Notes: generated by a model not told the origin, from the sequence alone. Positions 1 through 6,080 are shown, numbered from the stretch's first letter. The stretch: 6,936 nucleotides of DNA from Pseudomonadota bacterium (GCA_023453655.1 JAEXTE010000028.1:1-6936); one strand, 5' to 3'. Program-made: numbers and translations.

Positions 1-1017
1 CGGGTCGATCGTGCCGTACTCGGTGGTGCCGAGCACCGCAACCGCGGCCAGGACCGGCTGGCGCTGGCGCAGGCACTGTTCCAGCGTGGACTCGAGCGCG
101 TCGGCATCCAGGCGCATGCCCTGCGTGGGCAGCAGGCGCAGCTGGTCGCGCCCCAGGCCCAGCATCTTCAGGCCCTTGCTCCAGGAGTAGTGGGCGGTGA
201 TCGGCGCCAGCACCAGCGGCACGCACAGCGCGCGATGGCGGGCGAAGAAGTCCACCAGCCCGAGCTGCTCGATCCGCTGCGTCTGCACCCGCCCGCTCCA
301 GCGCGCACGCTCGGCGGACGATTGCGCGGACAGCCACTGCCGCCAGCGCGAGAACAGCGCGATGCCCGCGCTGGGCGACAGGTTGAATGCCTGCCAGTCG
401 TCGTCCGGAAGCTCCAGGTCCGGCACCGCTGCGGCGCGCAGCGCCACCGGAAACGCCTTCACCGCCAGCGCCAGCCGCAGCCCCTGGTAGTTGGCCAGGG
501 TCCCGCCGGAGGTCAGGTGGCCGAACGCGCAGTCCGGGCGGGCCGGATCGTCCGGCCAGCCGAACATGCGCGCCAGCTGCAGGCCGACCTGCATTTCCAG
601 CTGCAGGGTCACCGGCGCGGCGTCGCTGCTGATGTTGTTGGGGTTGTAGGGCAGGGTCAGGATCTGCGCGGCCAGCCCCGGCAGCAGCAGGTCCGACACC
701 ATGTGGCCGATGTAGCGCGGACTGTGGAACGGTACCGAGCGCTTGAGCGCGGCGGAGAGCTGGTGCAGCTCGCGCCGCATCCTGGCCTCGAAGGCCAGGT
801 AGTCCGGATGCTGCGCGGCGCGAGTGGGGATCGCCGGGGGATCCTCGGGATGGAAGTTCCTGCGCCAGTGCACGTGGTCGCGCAGGAATTCGACCACCAG
901 CCGCTCCAGCAGCGTGTCGTTCTCCCCGTAGGGGCCAAGGAAGCAGGCGTCGAGCGTGCGTCGGCTGTCGGCCGGATCCGTGACGGCGGCGAGCGGGATG
1001 GCGGCGGCATGCGGCAT
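1..1017 (-). CDS. Group II PLP-dependent amino acid decarboxylase, N-terminal part (runs off left edge)
   Basis: The minus-strand frame is open from ATG 1017 to base 1, giving 339 residues with no stop; the 3' part lies outside the window. An in-frame TAG at 1029-1027 just upstream fixes the 5' limit, although no strong Shine-Dalgarno is visible. The fold is that of group II pyridoxal-phosphate decarboxylases, and the closest match I recall is the bacterial tyrosine decarboxylase type. Visible motifs are PYNPNN at residues 123-128, the PLP-phosphate loop TSGGTLAN at 169-176, HYSWSKGL at 276-283 with His276 as the likely PLP-stacking histidine, and LGTTEYGTID at 329-338. The Asp that contacts the PLP nitrogen and the Schiff-base Lys would follow beyond the edge, so activity cannot be judged. 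Known family members release CO2 from aromatic or acidic amino acids to give amines; some relatives do decarboxylation-oxidation. The substrate is unknown. The gene is divergent from the ketosynthase operon and probably shares its control region. Confidence 0.88.
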   Translation of the reverse strand, partial: MPHAAAIPLAAVTDPADSRRTLDACFLGPYGENDTLLERLVVEFLRDHVHWRRNFHPEDPPAIPTRAAQHPDYLAFEARMRRELHQLSAALKRSVPFHSPRYIGHMVSDLLLPGLAAQILTLPYNPNNISSDAAPVTLQLEMQVGLQLARMFGWPDDPARPDCAFGHLTSGGTLANYQGLRLALAVKAFPVALRAAAVPDLELPDDDWQAFNLSPSAGIALFSRWRQWLSAQSSAERARWSGRVQTQRIEQLGLVDFFARHRALCVPLVLAPITAHYSWSKGLKMLGLGRDQLRLLPTQGMRLDADALESTLEQCLRQRQPVLAAVAVLGTTEYGTIDP

Positions 1018-1290
1018 GGCGCGAGCCTAGTGGGGGGCGGCTCCGCGCGGCCATGACCTGGGTCAACCGGACAGCGGCCGGGACGTCCGGCCGATCTGTG
1101 ACGGGTTCCGCCAGAACGGGCGGCTGCCGTGCCCGGCCGCGGCGGCGCTGGCGCAGGGCGGCACTTCCCCTACACGGATTTGCCCTACGATGGTACCGTC
1201 CTGACGCGCATTGTCAGTTTGTGATCCGGGCGCGCCGGGAACAGGGACGAAACCAGGGGCGTCCCGATCGAAGATCGGGATGAAAAGGGC
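1018..1290. promoter_or_regulatory. Divergent intergenic control region between decarboxylase and ketosynthase operon
   Basis: These 273 bp separate two divergently transcribed genes and must hold the promoters of both. I see no convincing sigma70 -35/-10 pair. The region instead holds several short inverted repeats: TGACC-TG-GGTCA at 1054-1065; 7-bp arms around GACGT at 1075-1093; a 12-bp imperfect palindrome centred on GGTACC at 1189-1200; CTGAC-N7-GTCAG at 1201-1217; and a strong hairpin at 1260-1282, listed separately. Any of these could be an operator. Short frames here have no recognisable protein character. Confidence 0.5.
1260..1282 (+). promoter_or_regulatory. Perfect inverted repeat/hairpin directly upstream of the ketosynthase start
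   Basis: TCCCGATC at 1262-1269 and GATCGGGA at 1273-1280 are exact inverted repeats around a 3-nt GAA spacer. In RNA the stem extends by one G-U and one C-G pair to 1260-1282. It ends 8 nt before ATG 1291 and directly abuts AAAAGGG (1283-1289), the only Shine-Dalgarno-like run. It could be a repressor or activator site in DNA, or a hairpin that affects ribosome access in the leader. The symmetry is seen; its function is inferred. Confidence 0.5.
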
Positions 1291-2568
1291 ATGACGTTGC
1301 AGGATGTCGCGATTACCGGCATGGGCCTCGTCTCGCCCATCGGCATCGGCGTGGGCGAAGCCGAGGCCGCGCTGCGGGGGGCGAAATCCGGCATACGCCT
1401 GTACGAAGCCCCGCCGATCCGCAAGCCCTTCGCCGCCGGGGCGATCCCGGAGCAGTTCGAGGAGCATTTCCCCAAGCTGGAGCGGCCGTTCCTCGACCGG
1501 GTCCAGCAGATGGCCATCCTCGCCGCGCGCCAGGCCATCGGCCAGGCAGGCCTGGAGGAGTTTTCCGCCTACGGCGAGCGGGCGGGCCTGTATTACGGCA
1601 ACGTCAACGGCGGCACCGCCACCGGGCTGGAATGGTTCCAGCAGCTCCTGCTGGAGGGCAAGCAGCGATCCCGGCCCTGGACCTCGATGGCGATCATGGG
1701 CAACGGCGGCGGCGCCCAGATCGCGATCCGCCACCGCATCACCGGCCCGGTGATCACCAGCGCCAGCGCCTGCGCCTCCTCGGGCGTGTCGATCGGCGAG
1801 GCCGGCCGTGCGATCGCCCGCGGCGACCTGGACATCGCCGTGGCCGGCGGCTCGGAAGGCTCGCTGACCTCGCTGGTGCTGGGCACCTTCGACGGCACCC
1901 GGGCCATGTCCGAGCCCGATCCTGACGATCCCTCGACCACCTGCCGTCCATTCTCGAAGCAGCGCACCGGACTGGTGCTCGGCGAAGGAGCGGCTTTCGT
2001 GATCCTGGAGAACGCCAGGCTCGCGCGCGAACGCGGGGCGCAGGTGCTGGGTTACCTCAGCGGCTACGCCTGCAACAACGACGCCCATCACATCGGCATG
2101 CCCGATTCGCGCGGGCAGATCGCGGCGCTGCGCGCAGCGGTGGCCTCGGCCGGCCTGCAGGCTGCCGACATCGCCTACGTCAACGCCCATGCCACCGCCA
2201 CGCGCGGCGGCGACGAGATCGAGGCGGCCTCGATCCGCGAGGTCTTCGGCGCCGGCCCGGCATCGGCCTTCGTGTCGTCCACCAAGTCGGTGCACGGCCA
2301 CCTCCTCGGCGCGGCCAGCGCGCTGGAGTTCGTGCTCACCCTGCTGGCGATGCGCATCGGCGTCGCCCCGGCCAGCGCCCATCTCGGCGAGCCGGATCCG
2401 GCCTGCGCGGTCAACCACGTCGGTCCGGTTCCGCGCGAGATGCCGATCCCGCATGCGCTGTCCTTCTCCTGCGGTTTCGGCGGCACCAATGCCGCACTCG
2501 TGATTTCCAGCAATCCCCGGCAATCGCCATCCCGCCCACAAGGAGAAGTCCCATGCAGCACGCCCTGA
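1291..2568 (+). CDS. FabF-type beta-ketoacyl-ACP synthase (ketosynthase)
   Basis: This 425-residue condensing enzyme has the thiolase fold and joins an acyl thioester to malonyl-ACP with loss of CO2. It opens with the typical VAITGMGLVSPIG (residues 6-18). The full Cys-His-His triad is present: Cys161 in SASACASSG, His300 in VNAHATATRGGD and His337 in STKSVHGHLLGAA, with Lys332 before it. The C-terminal GFGGTN is at 395-400. It is therefore an active-type KS, not a chain-length factor or a decarboxylating KSQ. ATG 1291 is chosen because the N-terminal motif follows at once; AAAAGGG lies only 1-7 nt upstream, so the ribosome site is poor or controlled. The last 18 or so residues (after VISS) form a Pro/Ser-rich tail that reads through the next gene's ribosome site and overlaps it by 16 bp. 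No ketoreductase, dehydratase or acyltransferase is in the window, so partners from fatty-acid synthesis are probably shared. The likely carrier partner is the ACP at 5757. Confidence 0.95.
   Translation: MTLQDVAITGMGLVSPIGIGVGEAEAALRGAKSGIRLYEAPPIRKPFAAGAIPEQFEEHFPKLERPFLDRVQQMAILAARQAIGQAGLEEFSAYGERAGLYYGNVNGGTATGLEWFQQLLLEGKQRSRPWTSMAIMGNGGGAQIAIRHRITGPVITSASACASSGVSIGEAGRAIARGDLDIAVAGGSEGSLTSLVLGTFDGTRAMSEPDPDDPSTTCRPFSKQRTGLVLGEGAAFVILENARLARERGAQVLGYLSGYACNNDAHHIGMPDSRGQIAALRAAVASAGLQAADIAYVNAHATATRGGDEIEAASIREVFGAGPASAFVSSTKSVHGHLLGAASALEFVLTLLAMRIGVAPASAHLGEPDPACAVNHVGPVPREMPIPHALSFSCGFGGTNAALVISSNPRQSPSRPQGEVPCSTP
2540..2545 (+). promoter_or_regulatory. Ribosome binding site of the RpfF-like gene, inside the ketosynthase tail
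   Basis: AAGGAG lies 7 nt before ATG 2553 and within the coding sequence of the upstream ketosynthase. It fixes the start of the RpfF-like gene. Together with the 16-bp overlap it suggests the two proteins are translated as a coupled pair. Confidence 0.85.
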
Positions 2569-3458
2569 ACACCGCAGCTCCCGCCCGCGTCAGTACCCAG
2601 ATCCGCCAGCTCGCCGAGCGCACGCTGTGGGTCAACGTCGCGCCCGACGCCAACGGCGTCCACAACTTCACGCCCGCGCTGGTGGAGGAGTTCCACGGGC
2701 TGATCGGGCAGATGCGCATTCCGGCCGCCGTCGCCGGCGCCATCGGCCACCCGCCGCCGTACGCGGTGATCCAGTCCAGCGACCCGACCTATTTCAGCCA
2801 GGGTGGCGACCTGCGCTTCTTCCTGGACTGCATCAAGCGCCGCGACGCGCAGCGCCTGCGCGAGTACTCGATGCGCTGCCTCGACGCGATCGTCGCGTGG
2901 TCGACCGAGTTCAAGGGCAACATGGCGACGATCTCGCTGGTGCAGGGCCGCGCCCTGGGCGGTGGCTTCGAGTTGGCGCTGGCCGCCGACCACATCATCG
3001 CCGAGGAGCAGAGCAGCTTCGGCTTCCCCGAGATCATGTTCGGCCTGTTCCCCTGCAGCGGCGCGATGGGGCTGCTGTGCGAGCGCGTCGCGCCCAAGGT
3101 GGCGGAGAAGCTGATGACCAACAAGAAGGTCTACAGCGCCGCGCAGCTGCTGGAGATGGGCCTGGTCGACGAGGTGGTGCCGCAGGGTACCGGCGAGCTG
3201 GCCGTCGAGCGCTACATCCGGGAGCACGCTTCTCGCCGCAAGGCGCGGATGATGGTGCGCCAGGCCGTGCGCCGCAGCGCCGGCATCGACTACGCCGAAG
3301 GTATCCGCGTGGTCGACGACTGGGTGGAGGCGGCGATGCAGCTGTCGGCCGAGGAAGTCCGCGCGATGGAGATGCTGATCCTGATGCAGGCCGGCGAGCA
3401 GAAGTCCGGCCGTCCGGTCGCGGTCGAGGCTCCGGTGCCGGTGGCGCGGGTGGCCTGA
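2553..3458 (+). CDS. RpfF-like DSF synthase family enzyme (crotonase / enoyl-CoA hydratase fold)
   Basis: This 301-residue protein of the crotonase superfamily resembles RpfF, which converts 3-hydroxyacyl-ACP to the cis-2-enoyl form and hydrolyses the thioester to release a DSF-type fatty acid. Both RpfF catalytic glutamates are present in context: Glu140 in ALGGGFELAL and Glu160 in FGFPEIMF. The oxyanion region GGDL is at 84-87. LVQGRALGGGFE, YSAAQLLEMGLVDEVVP (194-210) and the C-terminal WVEAAMQLSAEEVRAME (257-273) follow RpfF, as I recall it, closely enough to separate it from ordinary enoyl-CoA hydratases. It is slightly longer than Xanthomonas RpfF (about 290 residues) because of a Val/Pro/Ala-rich tail of roughly 16 residues. 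The start is fixed by AAGGAG at 2540. It is co-translated with the ketosynthase and convergent with an RpfC-like kinase. Acyl-ACP is the expected substrate. Chain length and product are not readable, and it may be a paralogue rather than the housekeeping rpfF. Confidence 0.88.
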   Translation: MQHALNTAAPARVSTQIRQLAERTLWVNVAPDANGVHNFTPALVEEFHGLIGQMRIPAAVAGAIGHPPPYAVIQSSDPTYFSQGGDLRFFLDCIKRRDAQRLREYSMRCLDAIVAWSTEFKGNMATISLVQGRALGGGFELALAADHIIAEEQSSFGFPEIMFGLFPCSGAMGLLCERVAPKVAEKLMTNKKVYSAAQLLEMGLVDEVVPQGTGELAVERYIREHASRRKARMMVRQAVRRSAGIDYAEGIRVVDDWVEAAMQLSAEEVRAMEMLILMQAGEQKSGRPVAVEAPVPVARVA

Positions 3459-3465
3459 GCCACGC

Positions 3466-3490
3466 CGGGCCGGGCGCAACGCCCGGCCCG
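3466..3490. terminator. Hairpin 1 of convergent gap (probable terminator)
   Basis: Perfect 11-bp GC stem: left arm 3466-3476, CAA loop 3477-3479, right arm 3480-3490. It starts 8 nt after the RpfF-like stop codon. No T-run follows on either strand, so intrinsic termination would rest on stem strength alone, as is common in high-GC genomes. Confidence 0.55.
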
Positions 3491-3494
3491 CAGT

Positions 3495-3524
3495 GCGGTC
3501 CTCCTCGTGGGCGGGGAGGACCGC
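3495..3524. terminator. Hairpin 2 of convergent gap
   Basis: GCGGTCCTCC (3495-3504) and GGAGGACCGC (3515-3524) are perfect 10-bp arms. A T-G and a C-G pair extend the stem inward and leave a loop of about 6 nt. It is the middle one of three tandem stems and may act on transcripts from both sides. Confidence 0.5.
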
Positions 3525-3542
3525 GCGCTGCAGGGCAGCGCG
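3524..3542. terminator. Hairpin 3 of convergent gap (kinase side)
   Basis: Perfect 8-bp arms at 3524-3531 and 3535-3542 enclose an AGG loop. It is the first stem met by transcripts leaving the kinase gene, whose stop is at 3558-3556, so it is the likely terminator on that strand. It shares base 3524 with hairpin 2, so the two stems nearly stack. No U-tract is present. Confidence 0.45.
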
Positions 3543-3555
3543 ATCGCAGTCCTGC

Positions 3556-5661
3556 CTAGGTGTTGACCGCCGCCTGCGTGGCGAACGCCAGGCGCAGGTC
3601 GTCCAGCGACTGGCAGCTCTTGGCCACGCACACGTCCAGGTCCTCGTGCCAGCGGTCGGCGTTGCCGGTCAGCGTGTCGTGGGTCATGGTCATCAGCCGG
3701 TCGGCCAGGTGCGCCAGCCGCACCGCGCCCAGGCTCAGCGCCACGCCCTTCATCGCATGAGAGTGCTTGTGCAGGCCGGGCAGGTCGCTGCCGTCGATGG
3801 CCTCGGCCATCGCCTGGTGCAGGGCGTGGATGTCGGCGATGCCGTCGGCGACCACCGCGTGCAGGAACTCGGGGCTGTCCTTGATCTCGCGCAGTTCCTC
3901 GATCGCGGTCGGGTCCAGGTACTCCACCGGCACGCCGCTCAGCGCCACCGGGCCGCCCGGGCGCGGCCGCGCCGGCTCGGCCACCGGGCGCGCCTCGTCC
4001 GGGAACACGCTGGCGATGGCGGCGCGGATCTTCTCGAAGGTCAGCGGCTTGTAGATCACGCCGTTGGCGCCGAGATCCTCGAGCAGGCGCGTGGTCATGG
4101 CCGTTGTGTCGGCGGTGATGAAGAAGGTCGGCGCCAGCTGCACGCGGCTGTAGGCGTAGGTCTGGTAGACCACGGCGCCGTTGACGTCGTCCATGTTGTA
4201 GTCGAGGAAGATGACGTCGTAGGTGTTGGCGCTGAGCATCAGGATCGCTTCGTGCCCGCTCTCCACCGCCGTCACCTGGTGCCCGTCCTTGAGCAGCATC
4301 TCGCGCAGCAGCGACAGGTTGGTGGCATTGTCGTCCGCCACCAGCACGCGCTTGCCCGCCACGGCGGACGGCGTGGTCTCGGCCAGCGCCGTCTCCGCGG
4401 CCGGGCTGGCGTCCACGGGCAGGACCAGCTCGAAGAAAAAGGTGCTGCCCTGGCCCGGCTTGCTGTCGACCTGCAGCCGGCCGCCCATGCGCCGGACCAG
4501 CTCGCTGGCGATCGAGATGCCCAGCCCGGTGCCGCCGTAGCGGCGCGCCGGGCCGCTCTCGACCTGGAAGAAGGGTTGGAAGATCTTCTCGTGGTAGGCC
4601 GGATCGATGCCGATGCCGGTGTCGGACACCGCGAAGCGGACGCGGTAGCCCTCCTCGCTGGTTTCGACCAGGGCGATCTGCAGCGTGACCGCGCCCTGTT
4701 CGGTGAACTTCACCGCGTTGCCGGCGAGGTTGGTCAGGATCGACACCAGCTCCTGGTGGCGCCCGACCACCGGCAGCTTGATCCGCTCGTCGAAGTCCAG
4801 CTCCACCGCCAGCGGCTTGGCGCCGACGATCGAACGGATCGAGCCGACCACCTGGGTGGCGGTGAAGGCCAGGCTGAAGGGTGCCGGGGCGAGGCGGCTG
4901 TCGCCGCCGTGGACCGCGATCTTGGACAGGTCGAGGAGCTGCTTGATCTCGGAGTCCAGGGTCGTGGCCAGCCGCTGGATCGAGCGTGCGCGGTTGACGG
5001 TGCCGGCGTCGACCGCCTCCACCTCCAGCAGCTGCGCGTCGGCCACGATTCCGGTCAGTGGGGTGCGCAGTTCATGGCTCACTTTCGCCAGCAGCTGCGA
5101 TTTCGCGCGGCTGTCGAACTCGGCCGCCTCGCGCGCGGCGTTGATGCGCCGGACCAGGCTGGCCGCGTACAGCGGCACCACCACCAGCAGCAGGGCGTGC
5201 GACGCGGCGAACAGGAGGTTGTCCCGCCACAGCGGAGACGTCATCACCACCATGCCGAAGCCCACCAGCGAGAACGCCTGGCAGATGTGCATCGGCATCG
5301 TGCCCACGCGGAAGCCGAAGCCGAGCGTGGTGAACAGGTAGAACGCCACGAACACCATCGACGAACCGCCGGCGAAGTACATCCACGCCGACAGGATCAG
5401 CGGATCGATCACCGCGGTGATCACCACCAGGTCGCGGTTGGCGAGCCGCTCGGGGCGCGCCGCAAGCCAGCGTGCGAACGCGGCGTAGCCGATGTAGCCG
5501 CTGAGCATGCCCACGACCAGGCCGTCGCCGACGTCGGGACGCGAGGAGCCGAACCAGTGCACGCAGGCGATCGTGACCGCGACGAGCACGCCGAAGCTCA
5601 GCCGGAAATTCGCCTGCGAGATGACGTTCCTGTTCGCCTCGTGACTGCCGGCCGCGTCCAT
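3556..5661 (-). CDS. RpfC-like membrane hybrid sensor histidine kinase (TM input, HisKA, HATPase, REC, Hpt)
   Basis: This 701-residue kinase matches RpfC (about 726) in length and domain order. Residues 20-170 hold five or six hydrophobic helices, with GFGFRVG (114-120), TSPLW (141-145) and VVPLY (161-165) in the order I recall from RpfC; the roughly 20-residue N-terminus before TM1 differs from the Xanthomonas one. HisKA has His196 in VSHELRTP. The ATPase has Asn315 in NLAGNAVKFT, DTGIG at 347-351 and GGTGLG at 376-381. The receiver has Asp443/Asp444, phospho-acceptor Asp487, Thr516 and Lys538. The C-terminal Hpt has His635 in HSHAMKG. All phosphorelay residues are present. ATG 5661 is preceded by GAGGA with a 7-nt gap. 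The gene converges on the RpfF-like gene, as rpfC does on rpfF in Xanthomonas; in that system the receiver also binds RpfF. No RpfG-like partner is in the window, so the phosphate acceptor is unknown. The ligand is inferred to be a DSF-like product of this locus. Confidence 0.93.
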   Translation of the reverse strand: MDAAGSHEANRNVISQANFRLSFGVLVAVTIACVHWFGSSRPDVGDGLVVGMLSGYIGYAAFARWLAARPERLANRDLVVITAVIDPLILSAWMYFAGGSSMVFVAFYLFTTLGFGFRVGTMPMHICQAFSLVGFGMVVMTSPLWRDNLLFAASHALLLVVVPLYAASLVRRINAAREAAEFDSRAKSQLLAKVSHELRTPLTGIVADAQLLEVEAVDAGTVNRARSIQRLATTLDSEIKQLLDLSKIAVHGGDSRLAPAPFSLAFTATQVVGSIRSIVGAKPLAVELDFDERIKLPVVGRHQELVSILTNLAGNAVKFTEQGAVTLQIALVETSEEGYRVRFAVSDTGIGIDPAYHEKIFQPFFQVESGPARRYGGTGLGISIASELVRRMGGRLQVDSKPGQGSTFFFELVLPVDASPAAETALAETTPSAVAGKRVLVADDNATNLSLLREMLLKDGHQVTAVESGHEAILMLSANTYDVIFLDYNMDDVNGAVVYQTYAYSRVQLAPTFFITADTTAMTTRLLEDLGANGVIYKPLTFEKIRAAIASVFPDEARPVAEPARPRPGGPVALSGVPVEYLDPTAIEELREIKDSPEFLHAVVADGIADIHALHQAMAEAIDGSDLPGLHKHSHAMKGVALSLGAVRLAHLADRLMTMTHDTLTGNADRWHEDLDVCVAKSCQSLDDLRLAFATQAAVNT

Positions 5662-5756
5662 TACAATGTCCTCAACGTCCCATTGCTGCGTTCGTTCCGC
5701 CGACGGAATCCATGACTTCCGGCACGCAGGAACCGGGCCAGCGAGGACATTGACAG
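5662..5756. promoter_or_regulatory. Divergent promoter region with inverted repeat over both ribosome sites
   Basis: These 95 bp lie between the kinase (minus) and the ACP (plus). CAATGTCCTC at 5664-5673 and GAGGACATTG at 5743-5752 are exact inverted copies, and each contains the GAGGA ribosome site of the gene it faces. TTCCG-N4-CGGAA at 5695-5708 is a second small palindrome near the middle. TACAAT at 5662-5667 resembles a plus-strand -10 box but has no good -35. Shared regulation of the two genes is plausible but not shown. Confidence 0.5.
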
Positions 5757-6020
5757 GTGTCCTGCATGGAAAACTCCGCCATTCTGCGTCGTTTGACCGA
5801 GATGCTTCAAGAACGGGTCGGGTCGACGGACATCCCGATTACCGCACAGACGCGGCTGCAGGAGCTGGGCATCGATTCCATCATCCAGGTCGACATCATG
5901 CTCGATCTCGAAAGTGAGCTGGACTTCACATTCAAGAGCATGTCGCTGCCAAAGGACCCGACGGTCGAGCAAATCGTGGCGCTGATCCAGGACGCGATGG
6001 CGGGCGGCCAGACCGCCTGA
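5757..6020 (+). CDS. Discrete acyl carrier protein
   Basis: This 87-residue protein (84 if translation begins at ATG 5766) is a stand-alone phosphopantetheine-binding carrier that holds acyl chains as thioesters for partner enzymes. The attachment motif is LGIDSIIQVD, with Ser41 in the GTG-start numbering (codon 5877-5879). It reads DSI rather than the DSL of housekeeping AcpP, which suggests a specialised carrier. Helices on both sides, RRLTEMLQERV and PTVEQIVALIQDAM, have normal ACP spacing. GTG 5757 has GAGGA 9 nt upstream; ATG 5766 has AGGTG 6 nt upstream; both are credible and I list the longer form. The gene is divergent from the RpfC-like kinase. Its natural partners here are the ketosynthase and the RpfF-like enzyme, since RpfF acts on ACP-bound substrate. 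Its codons look somewhat less GC-rich than those of its neighbours. Confidence 0.9.
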   Translation: MSCMENSAILRRLTEMLQERVGSTDIPITAQTRLQELGIDSIIQVDIMLDLESELDFTFKSMSLPKDPTVEQIVALIQDAMAGGQTA

Positions 6021-6026
6021 GGCGCG

Positions 6027-6064
6027 GCGCCGGCTCGGCGCGCACCCGCGGCGGGCAGCGCCCG
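6027..6064 (+). terminator. Two small GC hairpins after the ACP gene
   Basis: GCGCCG-GCT-CGGCGC (6027-6041) starts 7 nt after the ACP stop, and CGGGC-AGC-GCCCG (6052-6064) follows. Both are short and lack a T-run. They may weaken read-through into the next gene, but such stems arise easily by chance at this GC content. Confidence 0.25.
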
Positions 6065-6080
6065 GCGACGACGCAATCTT

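Noticed and set aside
190..1056. Plus-strand open frame of 288 codons at the left end
   Set aside because: The opposite strand encodes a PLP decarboxylase with clear PLP-binding motifs; this frame is its mirror.
1219..1236. Clp/CRP-type site suggested by TGTGA at 1220-1224
   Set aside because: The second half-site (TCACA after six bases) is absent; the sequence there is CGCGC.
1063..2541. Minus-strand open frame of 492 codons across the ketosynthase
   Set aside because: Antisense shadow of a ketosynthase with intact Cys-His-His triad; composition is Gly/Arg/Ala/His-rich and unlike any family.
1291..3458. Ketosynthase and crotonase as part of an HMG-synthase beta-branching cassette
   Set aside because: No HMG-CoA synthase homologue is present, the ketosynthase keeps its catalytic Cys (not a decarboxylative KSQ), and the crotonase-fold enzyme looks like RpfF rather than the ECH1/ECH2 pair.
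2175..3479. Minus-strand open frame of 434 codons under the RpfF-like gene
   Set aside because: Antisense shadow spanning two well-identified plus-strand genes; no ribosome site or motif.
5639..5667. Sigma70 promoter for the ACP with TACAAT as -10 box
   Set aside because: The -10 matches 5 of 6, but the hexamer 17 bp upstream matches TTGACA at only 3 of 6 positions; too weak to list as a promoter.
3493..5715. Very long plus-strand open frame (740 codons) across the kinase region
   Set aside because: It is antisense to the RpfC-like kinase, whose full set of phosphorelay motifs is on the other strand. The translation is an Arg/His/Gln/Val-rich mixture without family motifs, a typical high-GC shadow.
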